64,000 nucleotides of DNA from Zobellia uliginosa (GTDB taxonomy: Bacteria; Bacteroidota; Bacteroidia; Flavobacteriales; Flavobacteriaceae). The stretch lies in contig NZ_JAHKPY010000006.1 of assembly GCF_018860745.1 (NCBI RefSeq), positions 1-64,000 on the forward strand. The letters run 5' to 3'. The notes under the pieces were generated by a model. That model made no database searches and was not told the DNA's origin. It saw only the letters and a list, made by a program, of their open reading frames with translations. Position numbers and translations under genes: made by a program. Shown here piece by piece: positions 55,190 to 64,000 of this stretch. Numbering within the stretch: position 1 is the stretch's first letter; every line of letters begins with the position of its first letter.

Positions 55190-56052
55190 TGGTATTTTAA
55201 GAACAACTCTGTAGCCTTGTTGTAAGCAGCTTCAAAAACCATCCAATTAACACCGGCATCCGCTTTTTCAGCAGTAAAATAAGAAAGCATTTTCTCGGTA
55301 GGCATGTTCCCTGTAAGTTCATCTTTTGCCATTGGACAACCTCCAAAACCTTGTACGGCACCATCAAATCGGCGGCATCCGGATTTATAAGCAGCATTTA
55401 CCTTTTCATGCCATTTGGCAGGTGTTGTATGCAAATGTGCCCCAAATTCAATATCCGGGTATCTAGGAATCAATTCCGAAAACAGATATTGGATTACATC
55501 TGGAGTAGAAGTACCTACGGTATCTGAAAGCGATAAAATTTTAGCCCCCATACCGCTTAACTTTTCTGTCCATTCACCTACTATGTCCACATCCCAAGGA
55601 TCTCCATAAGGATTTCCAAAACCCATAGATATATAGGTCACCACCTCTTTCCCGGAAGCATCGGCAATGTTAAGTATTTCCTGAAGGGTTTCTACAGATT
55701 GATCTATAGTCTTGTGCGTATTCCGCATCTGAAAATTCTCGGAAATTGAAAAAGGGTATCCTAAATATTGAATCTCAGGATGCTCGGATGCATCTTGTGC
55801 GCCCCTAACATTAGCCACAATACTTAATAGTTTACTTTTTGTTTTAGAAAGGTCCAATTTTGATAGTACCTCTGCAGTATCTACCATTTGTGGAATTGCT
55901 TTAGGAGAGACGAAACTACCAAAATCTATGGTATCAAAGCCACAACCCAATAAAGCTTGAATGTATTTTACCTTTTCATTGGTAGGTATGAAAGGTTTGA
56001 TGCCTTGCATGGCATCTCTAGGACATTCAATAACCTTAACCTTTTCTATCAT
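55186..56052 (-). CDS. Hydroxymethylglutaryl-CoA lyase
   Basis: This 288-residue TIM-barrel lyase of the HMG-CoA lyase family splits HMG-CoA into acetyl-CoA and acetoacetate, a step of leucine catabolism. The opening IECPRDAMQGIKPFIPT, the metal-site HLHTTPAKW, and the catalytic loop GGCPMAKDELTGNM near residue 235-248 with its Cys are all present. The motif reads R-D-A-M-Q-G rather than the usual R-D-G-L-Q-N, so a related acyl-CoA lyase is possible. Its stop overlaps the convergent small CxxC gene by 4 bases. Confidence 0.88.
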   Translation of the reverse strand: MIEKVKVIECPRDAMQGIKPFIPTNEKVKYIQALLGCGFDTIDFGSFVSPKAIPQMVDTAEVLSKLDLSKTKSKLLSIVANVRGAQDASEHPEIQYLGYPFSISENFQMRNTHKTIDQSVETLQEILNIADASGKEVVTYISMGFGNPYGDPWDVDIVGEWTEKLSGMGAKILSLSDTVGTSTPDVIQYLFSELIPRYPDIEFGAHLHTTPAKWHEKVNAAYKSGCRRFDGAVQGFGGCPMAKDELTGNMPTEKMLSYFTAEKADAGVNWMVFEAAYNKATELFLKYH

Positions 56053-56110
56053 GAAAATTAAATTCTAAACAGGCAGTTTAAACTACCCCTTTAACTACTC
56101 AAAATTAGCA

Positions 56111-56746
56111 TTATTTATCCGATACTAGAATATAGACTGCAATGCCAATAAACACAATGATTTGCAGCCATTTTAGATAAATCCCTGCCATTAAATTATT
56201 CTTAAAATAAACCGAAATACTACCGGATAAGATGGCAATAAGACTAAAAACAATGAATGAGATAAACATAAATAGAAATCCCAGTACATAGAACTGCACC
56301 ATGGTACTTATCTCTTCACTAAATAGAAAACCAGGAAAAAATGCCAAGAAAAATATGGTGACTTTTGGATTTAGTACATTCATTATAAAACCTTGCTTAA
56401 ACAATTGCCAAAGTCCTTTCTTAGGCACGGCTCCTTCTGTTAAATTTAAAGAACCACTGCTTCTAAAAACCTTAAAGGCAAGATAAAAGAGGTAAATAGC
56501 GCCCAAAACTTTAATTCCAAAAAAGAGGGTTTCGCTGTCTTTAATGATTATAGAAACCCCAAAAGCCAATAAGCTAGTATGCACCAAACAACCAGAAATA
56601 AGACCGGCTGTGGTTGCTAATCCATATTTCTTACCATTTACAAGACTCTGCATCAACACATAAATGTTGTCTGGACCCGGCGAAATGGACAAAGCCATAG
56701 TGGCCAACATAAAAGTGTAAAGTATTTCGTAATTAACTGTACCCAA
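56111..56746 (-). CDS. LysE/RhtB-family exporter
   Basis: This 211-residue inner-membrane protein has about six spans. MALSISPGPDNIYVLMQS is the family signature in the first span, and LNPKVTIFFLAFFPGFL sits in the fourth. LysE-type transporters export basic or other amino acids and related compounds. The reading starts at TTG 56746 because no ATG occurs in frame just upstream and the next in-frame Met would cut into the first span. The nearest ATG upstream is out of frame and closes after six codons. The substrate is unknown. Confidence 0.87.
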   Translation of the reverse strand: MGTVNYEILYTFMLATMALSISPGPDNIYVLMQSLVNGKKYGLATTAGLISGCLVHTSLLAFGVSIIIKDSETLFFGIKVLGAIYLFYLAFKVFRSSGSLNLTEGAVPKKGLWQLFKQGFIMNVLNPKVTIFFLAFFPGFLFSEEISTMVQFYVLGFLFMFISFIVFSLIAILSGSISVYFKNNLMAGIYLKWLQIIVFIGIAVYILVSDK

Positions 56747-56954
56747 ATTCCATTTTATTTTAAGTATAAATCTTAGGTTCTAAAATTTTCTTCTGGAAAC
56801 CTTAATGTGTGCACTAAAGTAACTACTCTTTTTTATATCTTGTCACAAATTCAGGTTTCAACAAAATCCAATTTTTATGTTCTGAGTTTTTAGCTGGTCG
56901 CAATTTCCCCTCCTGTCAGGCCATAAGAGTAATTGCATCAAAAAAAAATATGAC

Positions 56955-57374
56955 ATGAAACAAAGTCACATTACATTCACTTTGAGTTTAGTTTTGGTAG
57001 CGCTGCTTTTAGTAGCCTTTGAAATCAGAAGTGAAACCAAACCAATATCAGAAACTTTCATGCAGAAAGATAGCCTGTTACGTCATGTAGTGTTGTTTAA
57101 GTTCAAACCAGACACATCAAAAGAAGATATAAAAAAAGTTGAAGAGGCATTTACTGCATTACCTTCTAAAATTCCGCAAATAGTAGGTTACGAATGGGGA
57201 CTGAACAATAGCCCTGAAGGTTTAAACGAAAGTTTCACACATTGCTTTTTTCTGACTTTTGAAAGTGAAGAAGACCGTGCTATTTATTTACCTCATCCAG
57301 ACCATAAAGCGTTTGGTGAAGTTTTAGGTCCGCATTTAGGTGGTGTACTTGTTGTGGACTATTGGGCTAAATAA
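56955..57374 (+). CDS. Exported Dabb-family (stress-responsive A/B barrel) protein
   Basis: This 139-residue protein has an N-terminal hydrophobic segment (TLSLVLVALLLVAFEI), likely a signal peptide or anchor, and a Dabb ferredoxin-like barrel. LLRHVVLFKFKPDTSKEDIK, VGYEWGLNNSPEGLN and HCFFLTFESEEDRAIYLPHP are the family pattern, ending GVLVVDYW. Known Dabb proteins dimerise; some are cyclases or small hydrolases and others have no known role. The exported form here would act outside the cytoplasm. It is divergent from the LysE gene. Confidence 0.85.
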   Translation: MKQSHITFTLSLVLVALLLVAFEIRSETKPISETFMQKDSLLRHVVLFKFKPDTSKEDIKKVEEAFTALPSKIPQIVGYEWGLNNSPEGLNESFTHCFFLTFESEEDRAIYLPHPDHKAFGEVLGPHLGGVLVVDYWAK

Positions 57375-57415
57375 AATTGACTTCCATCTTATAACCTCTC
57401 CTTATTTTTATTGCA

Positions 57416-58450
57416 TTACCTCTCAAGAATAGCTTTATTTATTCTTTTTATCAAACCTGGCCCTTCATATATAAAACCAGTATATAATTGAACAAGGTCC
57501 GCCCCTGCGGCTAGCTTCTCTAAAGCGTCTTCTTCAGAATGTATTCCTCCCACACCTATTATAGGAAAAGCCTTGTTGCTCTTTTCTGCCAAGAACCGAA
57601 TTACCTCTGTACTTCTTTTAGTCAATGGTTTTCCGCTTAGTCCGCCCATTTCTTTGATTAGTGACTCTTCAGATTTTAAATCCTTACGTTCAATAGTGGT
57701 ATTAGTAGCTATAACACCGTCAATTTTAGTATCGGCTACTATGGCAATAATATCTAATAACTGGTCGTCCGTTAAGTCAGGAGCTATTTTTAGAAGAATG
57801 GGCTTTTCTTTTTGTTGCTTCTGCGAGGCCAAATTTGTATTTTCTTTTTTCAGATTCAACAAAAGAGCAGTCAAAGGTTCTTTGTCTTGAAGCTCCCGGA
57901 GTCCCGGAGTATTTGGAGAACTTACATTTACCACAAAGTAATTTACATGGTCAAAAAGTGCATTAAAGCAAATAAGGTAATCCGAAACGGCATCTTCATT
58001 GGGCGTTACTTTATTCTTGCCAATATTACCCCCTATAAGCACTTTATGTTCTTTCTTTAAGCGCTCCACCGCATCAACTACGCCCATATTATTAAACCCC
58101 ATACGGTTTACAATGGCTTGGTCTGGCTTTAACCGGAACAATCGTTTTTTAGGGTTTCCCGCTTGTGGTTTTGGTGTAAGCGTTCCTATTTCCACAAAAC
58201 CGAATCCAAAATTAGAGAGCTCATTGTACAGCTTGGCATCCTTATCAAAACCTGCGGCCAGACCTACAGGGTTTTTAAATTTTATACCGAAGACTTCCTT
58301 TTCTAAACGTGGGTCCTCTATCTTATAAATAGCTCTGAACACCCCGGAAAAACCAATTTTACAAAGAAAACGAACTAATGAAAAAGTAACATGATGGGCC
58401 TTTTCCGCATCTAGCGAAAAAAGTAACGGTTGAAGAATAGACTTATACAT
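57416..58450 (-). CDS. pyrD: Dihydroorotate dehydrogenase (quinone), class 2
   Basis: This 344-residue membrane-associated FMN enzyme of pyrimidine synthesis passes electrons to quinone. An N-terminal helical part ([20 protein letters not shown]) is the class 2 membrane lid. FMN and substrate motifs are [34 protein letters not shown], and [14 protein letters not shown] with the catalytic Ser. [16 protein letters not shown] and [10 protein letters not shown] end the FMN site. A -7 element TAAGTTTG lies upstream. The length matches the family. Confidence 0.96.
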   Translation of the reverse strand: MYKSILQPLLFSLDAEKAHHVTFSLVRFLCKIGFSGVFRAIYKIEDPRLEKEVFGIKFKNPVGLAAGFDKDAKLYNELSNFGFGFVEIGTLTPKPQAGNPKKRLFRLKPDQAIVNRMGFNNMGVVDAVERLKKEHKVLIGGNIGKNKVTPNEDAVSDYLICFNALFDHVNYFVVNVSSPNTPGLRELQDKEPLTALLLNLKKENTNLASQKQQKEKPILLKIAPDLTDDQLLDIIAIVADTKIDGVIATNTTIERKDLKSEESLIKEMGGLSGKPLTKRSTEVIRFLAEKSNKAFPIIGVGGIHSEEDALEKLAAGADLVQLYTGFIYEGPGLIKRINKAILER

Positions 58451-58478
58451 GAGCGCGAGTAGAGTTTGCGCAAAAATA

Positions 58479-58486
58479 CAAACTTA
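58479..58486 (-). promoter_or_regulatory. -7 promoter element for pyrD
   Basis: On the minus strand TAAGTTTG matches TAnnTTTG exactly, 28 bases before the pyrD ATG. A TTG lies 15 bases upstream of it, slightly closer than consensus. Confidence 0.5.
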
Positions 58487-58565
58487 GCCCTAGTATGGGC
58501 ACAACTTCTTACTATTTTTAAAAACGGAAAGGCAATGAAAAAATTGATAGTCAAACAACTACTTT

Positions 58566-59003
58566 TTATTCATCCTCCACAGGAATTTCATAGCTTTTAG
58601 GCACTACTCGTATAGGTATCCGTATGGCCTCATTACAAAGCTGAAGATAACGTTCATATTGTTTCATATTAAAAACTGATAATAGCTCCTTATCACTGTC
58701 ATATGCCGCTTGCACTAATTGTTGCTGAAGCGCTTTATACTTTTCCGCCAACTTAATAAGATCTTCTTCTGTACTCTGCGGGTGTTGCGCCAACAGTTTT
58801 TCTATCTGCTCCTCTAGACTTTTGGTCTTCACGGATAATTCCCCTTGCAACGCTTCCATAGTACCAATTTGTTCCTTATTTAATTGAAAAATGGTTTTAA
58901 TGGTTTCACTATTCTTCCCTCCGATATCCAAGGTGCAATTTTGGGCATATCCAACAGAAAAAAACAGTAAGAATACTAATAGACTATATAATTTTCGCAA
59001 CAT
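58566..59003 (-). CDS. Small secreted helical protein, unknown
   Basis: This 145-residue exported protein has a signal peptide ending FSVGYAQ (about 20). The mature part is helical and charged, with long heptad-like runs (KEQIGTMEALQGELSVKTKS, LEEQIEKLLAQ, AEKYKALQQQLVQA), and looks like a periplasmic helical hairpin. A loose likeness to Spy/CpxP-type periplasmic helical proteins is noted but not claimed. Two Cys (NCTLDI near the start, LCNEAI near the end) may form a disulfide. No function can be given. Confidence 0.7.
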   Translation of the reverse strand: MLRKLYSLLVFLLFFSVGYAQNCTLDIGGKNSETIKTIFQLNKEQIGTMEALQGELSVKTKSLEEQIEKLLAQHPQSTEEDLIKLAEKYKALQQQLVQAAYDSDKELLSVFNMKQYERYLQLCNEAIRIPIRVVPKSYEIPVEDE

Positions 59004-59093
59004 GCTTTTCTATTTAAAATTTGTTTCCGTTTATATAAACAGCAATTTAGTTGAAAAATTATGTTTCCTCCGTGTACGACATCTTAATATAAA

Positions 59094-59119
59094 AAAGACC
59101 GCCCTTTCGGACAGTCTTT
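59094..59119 (-). terminator. Terminator-like hairpin after the third TonB receptor
   Basis: AAAGAC (59094-59099) and GTCTTT (59114-59119) are the outer stem of an imperfect hairpin with two C/A mismatches. On the minus strand it is followed by a run of U residues (plus-strand A run 59091-59096). It lies 27 bases past the receptor stop. Confidence 0.5.
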
Positions 59120-59145
59120 CTTCTAATTTTTAAAATTCTAATTTT

Positions 59146-62004
59146 TTATTTTAATGTGAAATTCACTCTAGCGAACAAAAACCTACCTCCTATACCAAAC
59201 TGCTGTGCTCTACGAGACCAATCAAATCGTCCGGAACTTCTATTATTGAATTGGTCTTCAGCCCTATCCGGATAGATATCAAGAAGGTTGTTAGCTCCCA
59301 AAGTTAAGGTTAAAGCATCTGTTGCTTTATAACCAATAGAAAGATCCGTAACAATCTTGGTACCAAAAACCTGTTGATTTTCTACTACAGTTGTAGCTTC
59401 AGTAACTTCTCCAAAATACACATTTCTCAAGAACATGATCCACTTATCCGAAGTAAGACTATTAGAAAGATTAAGCTTTGTACGGGGTACAGCTTCTTCT
59501 AAATACACTCTACTATCCTCTGGAAAATAAGTATCTACTAAACCTGCGTTTTCCAACACTTCGGAAGAGTTGATATCTCCTATTTGGTTGGTTTTTGAAA
59601 AGGTTCCCGCCAAATCGGATTTCAACCGCCACTTATCGCTTAGATTAGCATTATGGGTGATAACCACATCCAATCCACGTGACTCTGTATTGATAGCATT
59701 TGCAAAGAAAGAAGCTGCTGTTGCGTTGGCCTGACTTAACAGATTATCCAATTCCGTTCCTGTTCCCGGGCCTTGAAACTGTCCTGTATATACTACTCTA
59801 TCATTAATCTCTACATAGTACCCATCAACTGTAATAGTCAAATTCGCATCTGGAATTTTAGCAGTAAGTCCTAAACTAACACTACTTGAAGTCTCTTCTT
59901 TTAATTCTGGAATACCTAAAAGTTTAGCAGCTCTACTATCATTGGCAAAAGTACCCACCTCTTGCGGATCGCCGTTCTGATCAAAAATAGTCGATGTAGA
60001 ATTAAAGTTAATCTGATGTAAAGAAGGTGCTCTAAAACCCGTGTTGGCAGCGCCTCTAATATTTAGGTTATCCGAAATTTTATAACGGGTTGCCAATTTA
60101 AAATTAATGGTAGAACCAAAATCACTATAATCCTCAAAACGCGTTGCGAAACTCGCTAAAAATTTTTCCGAAAAATCTGCTTCTATGTCTATATAACCGG
60201 CAACGCTACTGCGACCACGCGACAATTCGTTATTAGGACTAAAACCTGGGAAAACTTGAGATCCTCCTGGTCTTCCATTACCGAAAAAGTCCTGAGATGC
60301 TTGCTGCGACGCCAAAGTAATACGCTGACCATCTGCTGTATACTGAGAATATGATGCCTCTTCACCTGCTTCAATATCATAATTTTCAACACGATATTCC
60401 GCACCAAAAGCTACGTTTACCCCAGACATGGCATCCTCAAAAAAACGTGTAACATCTAAATTTGCGGTGTTTTGAGCGAATGAGAATCCACCTGCATCAA
60501 AAATAGTAGGTGATGCATTCTGCATAGATGCATTAAACGTGTTTCCAATAGTGTAAAGGAAAGAGTTCTTTCCATAGGTATTGCTCAAATCAACATCCCA
60601 CTCATTGATTGTACCTTTAATACCAACAGATAATGATCGATCTTTTATGGTTGAATTAATTTCAGGCAAAAATCCATTATTATAGGCTGGAGTAAAAGTT
60701 CTACTTTGATTGGGCAAACGATAAAAACCTGCCGAATTACCTGTTCTAGAACTGATACCTGCAAAAGAGTATACTTCCGTACCATTATCATCCAAGGGTA
60801 AGGAGAAATTGGCAAAAATTCTACCTCCACGTAAAGCAGATTGCCCAACTCGCATATTATAATCGCTTCTTTGTTGCCCTCTAGCAGCGAGTTCAGCATC
60901 TGTAGCATCAGCAGATAATATAGGCTGAAGCTCGGTTTTTGTGGTTGCTCCATTTAGGTTAATTCCCGCTTGGTTGGCATATTGAATAACATCAGTTACA
61001 TCATCATCCAACAAATTAGTCAAATTATAACCATCGTTACCAGCAAAACGTTCCACTACGTTGTACTGGTTAAAAACCTCTCCTTCCCATTCTTTCATTC
61101 TGCCATACGCTTGACGCACATCAAAATCACCGGAAAGATTCAAGAAGCCTCCATTTTCTCCCAAAGGAACCCCATAACTAGCCGCTACGTTGGTTGTTGC
61201 TCCATCTACCCCACCTGTTTGGTCATTTGCGTTCTTAGAGAAATTAGCGCCACTGGTGACGGTCATATTCAATTCATTCACACTTTTATTCAATACAATA
61301 TTGATAACCCCGGCAATGGCATCAGAACCATATTGGGCCGCTGCACCATCCCGTAATACTTCTATTCTTTGAATGGCTGCTGCTGGAATCGCATTTAAAT
61401 CCGTACCAACACTACCACGCCCAAAAGTTCCGTTTACGTTAATCAAGGAAGATGTATGCCTTCTTTTTCCATTAATCAGTACTAATACCTGATCAGGACC
61501 TAAACCACGCAAAGAAGCAGGATCAACGTGATCCGTACCATCTGAAATAGTTTGGGTGTTAGATGTAAATGACGGTGCCACATAATTCAAGATTTGGTTC
61601 AAATTTACTTGAGGAGCAACATTATTAAGTTCCTTCATATCTATTACATCTACCGGAACCGTACTTTCTGTAGCTGTTCTATTAGGGTTACGAGAACCTA
61701 CGATAATTACTTCTGATAATGCAACGCCAGACGCCAACTGTATACGCATTCCGCCAGCCTTAGCAACAACTTCTTTCTTTTCGTATCCTATGTAAGAAAC
61801 AACCAGTTGATCTCCAACCTCGGCATCAATTGCAAATAAACCATCAAAATCTGTAGTGGAACCAGTGGTTGTTCCCTTAATTACCACTGATGCACCGGCT
61901 AAAGGGCCGCCGTCTTCATCTAATACCGTCCCGGTTATTTGGGCACTGGCAATACCTATTGCACTCAAGAAGAGCGCATAGCACAAAAAACATTGTTTTT
62001 TCAT
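59146..62004 (-). CDS. TonB-dependent outer-membrane receptor, paralogue of the 32020 receptor
   Basis: This ~952-residue beta-barrel importer has a signal peptide (ending IGIASAQ), a carboxypeptidase-regulatory-like domain (ITGTVLDEDGGPLAGASVVI, ending DFDGLFAI) and a plug (STVPVDVIDMKELN, then RIEVLRDGAAAQYGSDAIAG). The barrel ends in an aromatic-rich FLFARVNFTLK. It shares blocks with the receptor at 32020, for example NVAFGAEYRVENY versus NVAFGGELRVENY, and the plug signature. I start at ATG 62004; ATG 62010 is 6 bases earlier. No SusD-like neighbour is present. The substrate is unknown. Confidence 0.9.
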   Translation of the reverse strand: MKKQCFLCYALFLSAIGIASAQITGTVLDEDGGPLAGASVVIKGTTTGSTTDFDGLFAIDAEVGDQLVVSYIGYEKKEVVAKAGGMRIQLASGVALSEVIIVGSRNPNRTATESTVPVDVIDMKELNNVAPQVNLNQILNYVAPSFTSNTQTISDGTDHVDPASLRGLGPDQVLVLINGKRRHTSSLINVNGTFGRGSVGTDLNAIPAAAIQRIEVLRDGAAAQYGSDAIAGVINIVLNKSVNELNMTVTSGANFSKNANDQTGGVDGATTNVAASYGVPLGENGGFLNLSGDFDVRQAYGRMKEWEGEVFNQYNVVERFAGNDGYNLTNLLDDDVTDVIQYANQAGINLNGATTKTELQPILSADATDAELAARGQQRSDYNMRVGQSALRGGRIFANFSLPLDDNGTEVYSFAGISSRTGNSAGFYRLPNQSRTFTPAYNNGFLPEINSTIKDRSLSVGIKGTINEWDVDLSNTYGKNSFLYTIGNTFNASMQNASPTIFDAGGFSFAQNTANLDVTRFFEDAMSGVNVAFGAEYRVENYDIEAGEEASYSQYTADGQRITLASQQASQDFFGNGRPGGSQVFPGFSPNNELSRGRSSVAGYIDIEADFSEKFLASFATRFEDYSDFGSTINFKLATRYKISDNLNIRGAANTGFRAPSLHQINFNSTSTIFDQNGDPQEVGTFANDSRAAKLLGIPELKEETSSSVSLGLTAKIPDANLTITVDGYYVEINDRVVYTGQFQGPGTGTELDNLLSQANATAASFFANAINTESRGLDVVITHNANLSDKWRLKSDLAGTFSKTNQIGDINSSEVLENAGLVDTYFPEDSRVYLEEAVPRTKLNLSNSLTSDKWIMFLRNVYFGEVTEATTVVENQQVFGTKIVTDLSIGYKATDALTLTLGANNLLDIYPDRAEDQFNNRSSGRFDWSRRAQQFGIGGRFLFARVNFTLK

Positions 62005-62096
62005 AATCATAAGTTTGAGTTAATTCCATGAGAAGTTAAGTAATTTTTAAGATTTATGTAAGAAAATCACTTAAAACATAATCTAAAAAAAGTCGA

Positions 62097-62129
62097 TTTG
62101 TATGTAATATGTCCATTTTTGTACTTTTG
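62097..62129 (+). promoter_or_regulatory. Full Bacteroidota promoter for pepT
   Basis: A -33 TTTG (62097-62100) is followed by 21 bases and an exact -7 TACTTTTG (62122-62129), consensus spacing. The ATG at 62146 is 16 bases downstream. It makes the ATG at 62098, inside the promoter, an unlikely start. Confidence 0.7.
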
Positions 62130-62145
62130 GTTTAAAATAAAAATA

Positions 62146-63375
62146 ATGCAAAATATCATTGATCGTTTTTTGAGATACATTAAGATCGATACTCAAAGCG
62201 ACCCCAATTCAAAAACCACTCCCAGTACTGAAAAACAGTGGTATTTAGCAGATTTGCTTGTTGAAGAATTATTAGAGATAGGAATGGAGGAGGTTTCCAT
62301 TGACAATAAAGCTTATATCACAGCTACCCTACCCAGCAATACAAATGCTAACTTACCAACCATAGGTTTCATCTCTCATTTTGATACGTCTCCGGATTTT
62401 TCAGGAACTAATATCAATCCCCAGATTATTGAAAACTACGATGGTAAGGATATTGTTCTGAACGAGCGAGAAAACATTATACTTTCCCCAGAATATTTTG
62501 AGGATTTATTACAATACAAAGGTCAAACTTTAATTACTACGGACGGCACTACACTTCTTGGCGCCGATGATAAAGCTGGTATTACCGAAATTATTACTGC
62601 CATGGAATATCTGTTGGACCACCCAGAAATCAAACATGGTAAAATAAGAATTGGTTTTACGCCAGATGAAGAAATTGGTCGTGGAGCCCATCATTTTGAT
62701 GTTGAGAAATTTGGTGCAGACTGGGCCTACACTATGGATGGTAGCCAGATTGGCGAACTGGAATATGAAAACTTCAATGCCGCCAGTGCCAAGGTGATCA
62801 TTAAGGGGCGAAGCGTACACCCTGGTTATGCCAAGAATAAAATGGTAAATGCCATTAGTATTGCCAGCGAATTTTTAGAAATCCTACCTCCAGAAGAAAC
62901 ACCCCAGAACACTTCCGGTAGAGAAGGCTTTTTTCATGTACATCACATAAAAGGCGAAATAGAGCATGCAGAATTTGAATTAATCGTACGTGATCATGAT
63001 AAAACCTTCTTTGAAAACAGGAAACAATTACTTCAGGATATTACGGACAAACTAAATGATATACACGGCGATTGTATCAGCATAGAAATAAAAGATCAGT
63101 ATTTTAACATGCGTGAAAAAGTAGAGCCTGTTTTTCATATTGTAGAATTGGCTAAAGAAGCCATGGAAGCCATGCGTGTAACTCCAATTATTAAACCAAT
63201 ACGCGGCGGAACAGACGGTTCACAACTGAGCTATATGGGGTTACCATGCCCTAATATATTTGCAGGAGGACATAATTTTCATGGAAAATATGAATATGTA
63301 CCTGTAGAAAGCATGATCAAGGCTACAGAGGTTATCATCAAAATATGTGAGCTGGCAGCCAAAAAAGCAAACTAA
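62146..63375 (+). CDS. pepT: Peptidase T (tripeptide aminopeptidase)
   Basis: This 409-residue dinuclear zinc aminopeptidase of family M20 removes N-terminal residues from tripeptides in the cytosol. The metal and catalytic motifs are GFISHFDTSPDFSG, LLGADDKAG, IGFTPDEEIGRG and YTMDGSQIGELEYEN, followed by GGTDGSQLSYMGLPCPN and AGGHNFHGKYEYVPVES at the C-terminus. The start is ATG 62146 (MQNIIDRFLRYI); a full promoter upstream rules out the earlier ATG at 62098. The length fits the family. It is divergent from the TonB receptor at 59146-62004. Confidence 0.95.
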   Translation: MQNIIDRFLRYIKIDTQSDPNSKTTPSTEKQWYLADLLVEELLEIGMEEVSIDNKAYITATLPSNTNANLPTIGFISHFDTSPDFSGTNINPQIIENYDGKDIVLNERENIILSPEYFEDLLQYKGQTLITTDGTTLLGADDKAGITEIITAMEYLLDHPEIKHGKIRIGFTPDEEIGRGAHHFDVEKFGADWAYTMDGSQIGELEYENFNAASAKVIIKGRSVHPGYAKNKMVNAISIASEFLEILPPEETPQNTSGREGFFHVHHIKGEIEHAEFELIVRDHDKTFFENRKQLLQDITDKLNDIHGDCISIEIKDQYFNMREKVEPVFHIVELAKEAMEAMRVTPIIKPIRGGTDGSQLSYMGLPCPNIFAGGHNFHGKYEYVPVESMIKATEVIIKICELAAKKAN

Positions 63376-63423
63376 TAACAAAAGCTTATCTTTAGGAAAG
63401 AGACGATGTAAAAACCTCTTTCT

Positions 63424-64000
63424 ATGGATGCATTAGAAAAAACAGAGTTTTATTACTCAGAAGAGCACCACTTTAAAACCGGTATTGCCCTTCTGCGAGA
63501 TGTTGTACTTAAGACAGATTTAGTAGAAACGTATAAATGGAACTTCCCAACATACACCATAGGCAGGAAAAATGTTCTAGCAGTTTGTAAATTCAAGCAT
63601 CATTTTGGAATTTGGTTTTTTAACGGAGTTTTCTTGAATGACCCCCAGAATGTGCTTGATAATGCACAAAAAGGAAAAACCCAAGCTATGCGCCATTGGA
63701 AGTTTTATTCCAATACAGATGTAGATCAAATGAGCGTCTCTGCATATATTAATGAAGCCATAGAAAATCAGAAAAAAGGAATGGAGCTTCCAAAAAGTCC
63801 CAAAAGAAAAACTAGAGAAGTAATTATTCCTTCTGAATTGAAGAAAGTTTTCAACTCGCAACCAAAGACCAAAACCGCCTTTAATAAACTATCGCCTTAC
63901 AAACAAAAAGAATACACCGAGTATATTGCAAATGCTAAACGCGAGAAGACCAAAGCAGCAAGGCTAGTAAAAATAATACCAATGCTACTCGAGGGAAAAG
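63424..64000 (+). CDS. YdeI/DUF1801-family protein, 3' end outside window
   Basis: At least 192 codons are visible, from an ATG 48 bases after pepT to the window end with no stop, so the true C-terminus is cut off. The N-terminal ~120 residues fit DUF1801 (VETYKWNFPTYTIGRKNVLA, then FKHHFGIWFFNGVFLNDPQN). A basic C-terminal part follows, LKKVFNSQPKTKTAFNKLSP, then YKQKEYTEYIANAKREKTKA, typical of the YdeI/OmpD-associated group. YdeI has been tied to stress and peptide resistance in enterobacteria, but the role here is unknown. Confidence 0.8.
   Translation, partial: MDALEKTEFYYSEEHHFKTGIALLRDVVLKTDLVETYKWNFPTYTIGRKNVLAVCKFKHHFGIWFFNGVFLNDPQNVLDNAQKGKTQAMRHWKFYSNTDVDQMSVSAYINEAIENQKKGMELPKSPKRKTREVIIPSELKKVFNSQPKTKTAFNKLSPYKQKEYTEYIANAKREKTKAARLVKIIPMLLEGK

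Noticed and set aside
1-64000. CRISPR arrays, tRNA/rRNA genes, prophage or integrative elements
   Set aside because: No regularly spaced repeats, cloverleaf-like stretches, integrases or phage structural genes were seen on reading both strands.

Overview
The window is chromosomal DNA from a marine-type member of the Flavobacteriaceae (Bacteroidota); a Maribacter/Zobellia-like genus is a guess. The evidence is gliding-motility and type IX secretion (T9SS) proteins with type B C-terminal sorting domains, SprB-repeat adhesins, PorP/SprF and OmpA partners, TonB-dependent receptors with an N-terminal carboxypeptidase-regulatory-like domain, AT-rich spacers, few Shine-Dalgarno sites, and repeated matches to the Bacteroidota promoter element TAnnTTTG. 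I saw no tRNA, rRNA, CRISPR array, transposase or prophage gene.

Layout. 1-4061: the 3' end of a surface adhesin with a type B sorting domain, followed by a PorP/SprF-family gene and an OmpA-family gene with almost no spacing. 4143-8015: heme A synthase, a pRiA4b ORF-3-like protein, an NdpA-like nucleoid-associated protein and an unrecognised conserved-looking gene. 8179-26933: a second T9SS surface region. It holds a 4128-residue SprB-repeat adhesin, a 680-residue tandem paralogue of its N-terminal head that lacks a recognisable sorting domain, an ABC-2 exporter pair, and another type B secreted protein. 26993-30479: uvrB, a small heat-shock protein and a YehS-like DUF1456 protein. 30559-30884: a frameshifted remnant of a small secreted protein whose intact relative lies at 39209-39553.

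30996-39124 is a coherent amino-acid locus. An Lrp/AsnC regulator is divergent from a same-strand run encoding a TonB-dependent receptor, a small lipoprotein, a HisC-like aminotransferase with a twin-arginine signal, an AEC-family permease and alanine dehydrogenase. An intrinsic terminator closes the run. 39828-48070 carries housekeeping genes: sucC, a Lon-substrate-binding-domain protein, lysA, a thioredoxin-like protein, an M1 aminopeptidase lipoprotein and guaB.

48270-55189 is a probable metal (iron) acquisition locus: a DUF4856 lipoprotein, an imelysin-like lipoprotein, an HTTM membrane protein and a TonB-dependent receptor. A divergent small CxxC protein sits beside it, and the divergent promoter region carries three copies of the 9-mer TCTAAATAA. 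The rest (55186-64000) holds an HMG-CoA-lyase-like enzyme, a LysE exporter, a Dabb protein, pyrD, a small secreted protein, a third TonB-dependent receptor (paralogue of the one at 32020), pepT, and a YdeI/DUF1801 gene that runs off the right end.

The best candidates for something not well described are the receptor/lipoprotein/Tat-aminotransferase/permease/alanine-dehydrogenase locus, the DUF4856-imelysin-HTTM-receptor locus with its putative operators, and the tandem adhesin head paralogue. All functions are read from sequence by eye; no database search was possible.
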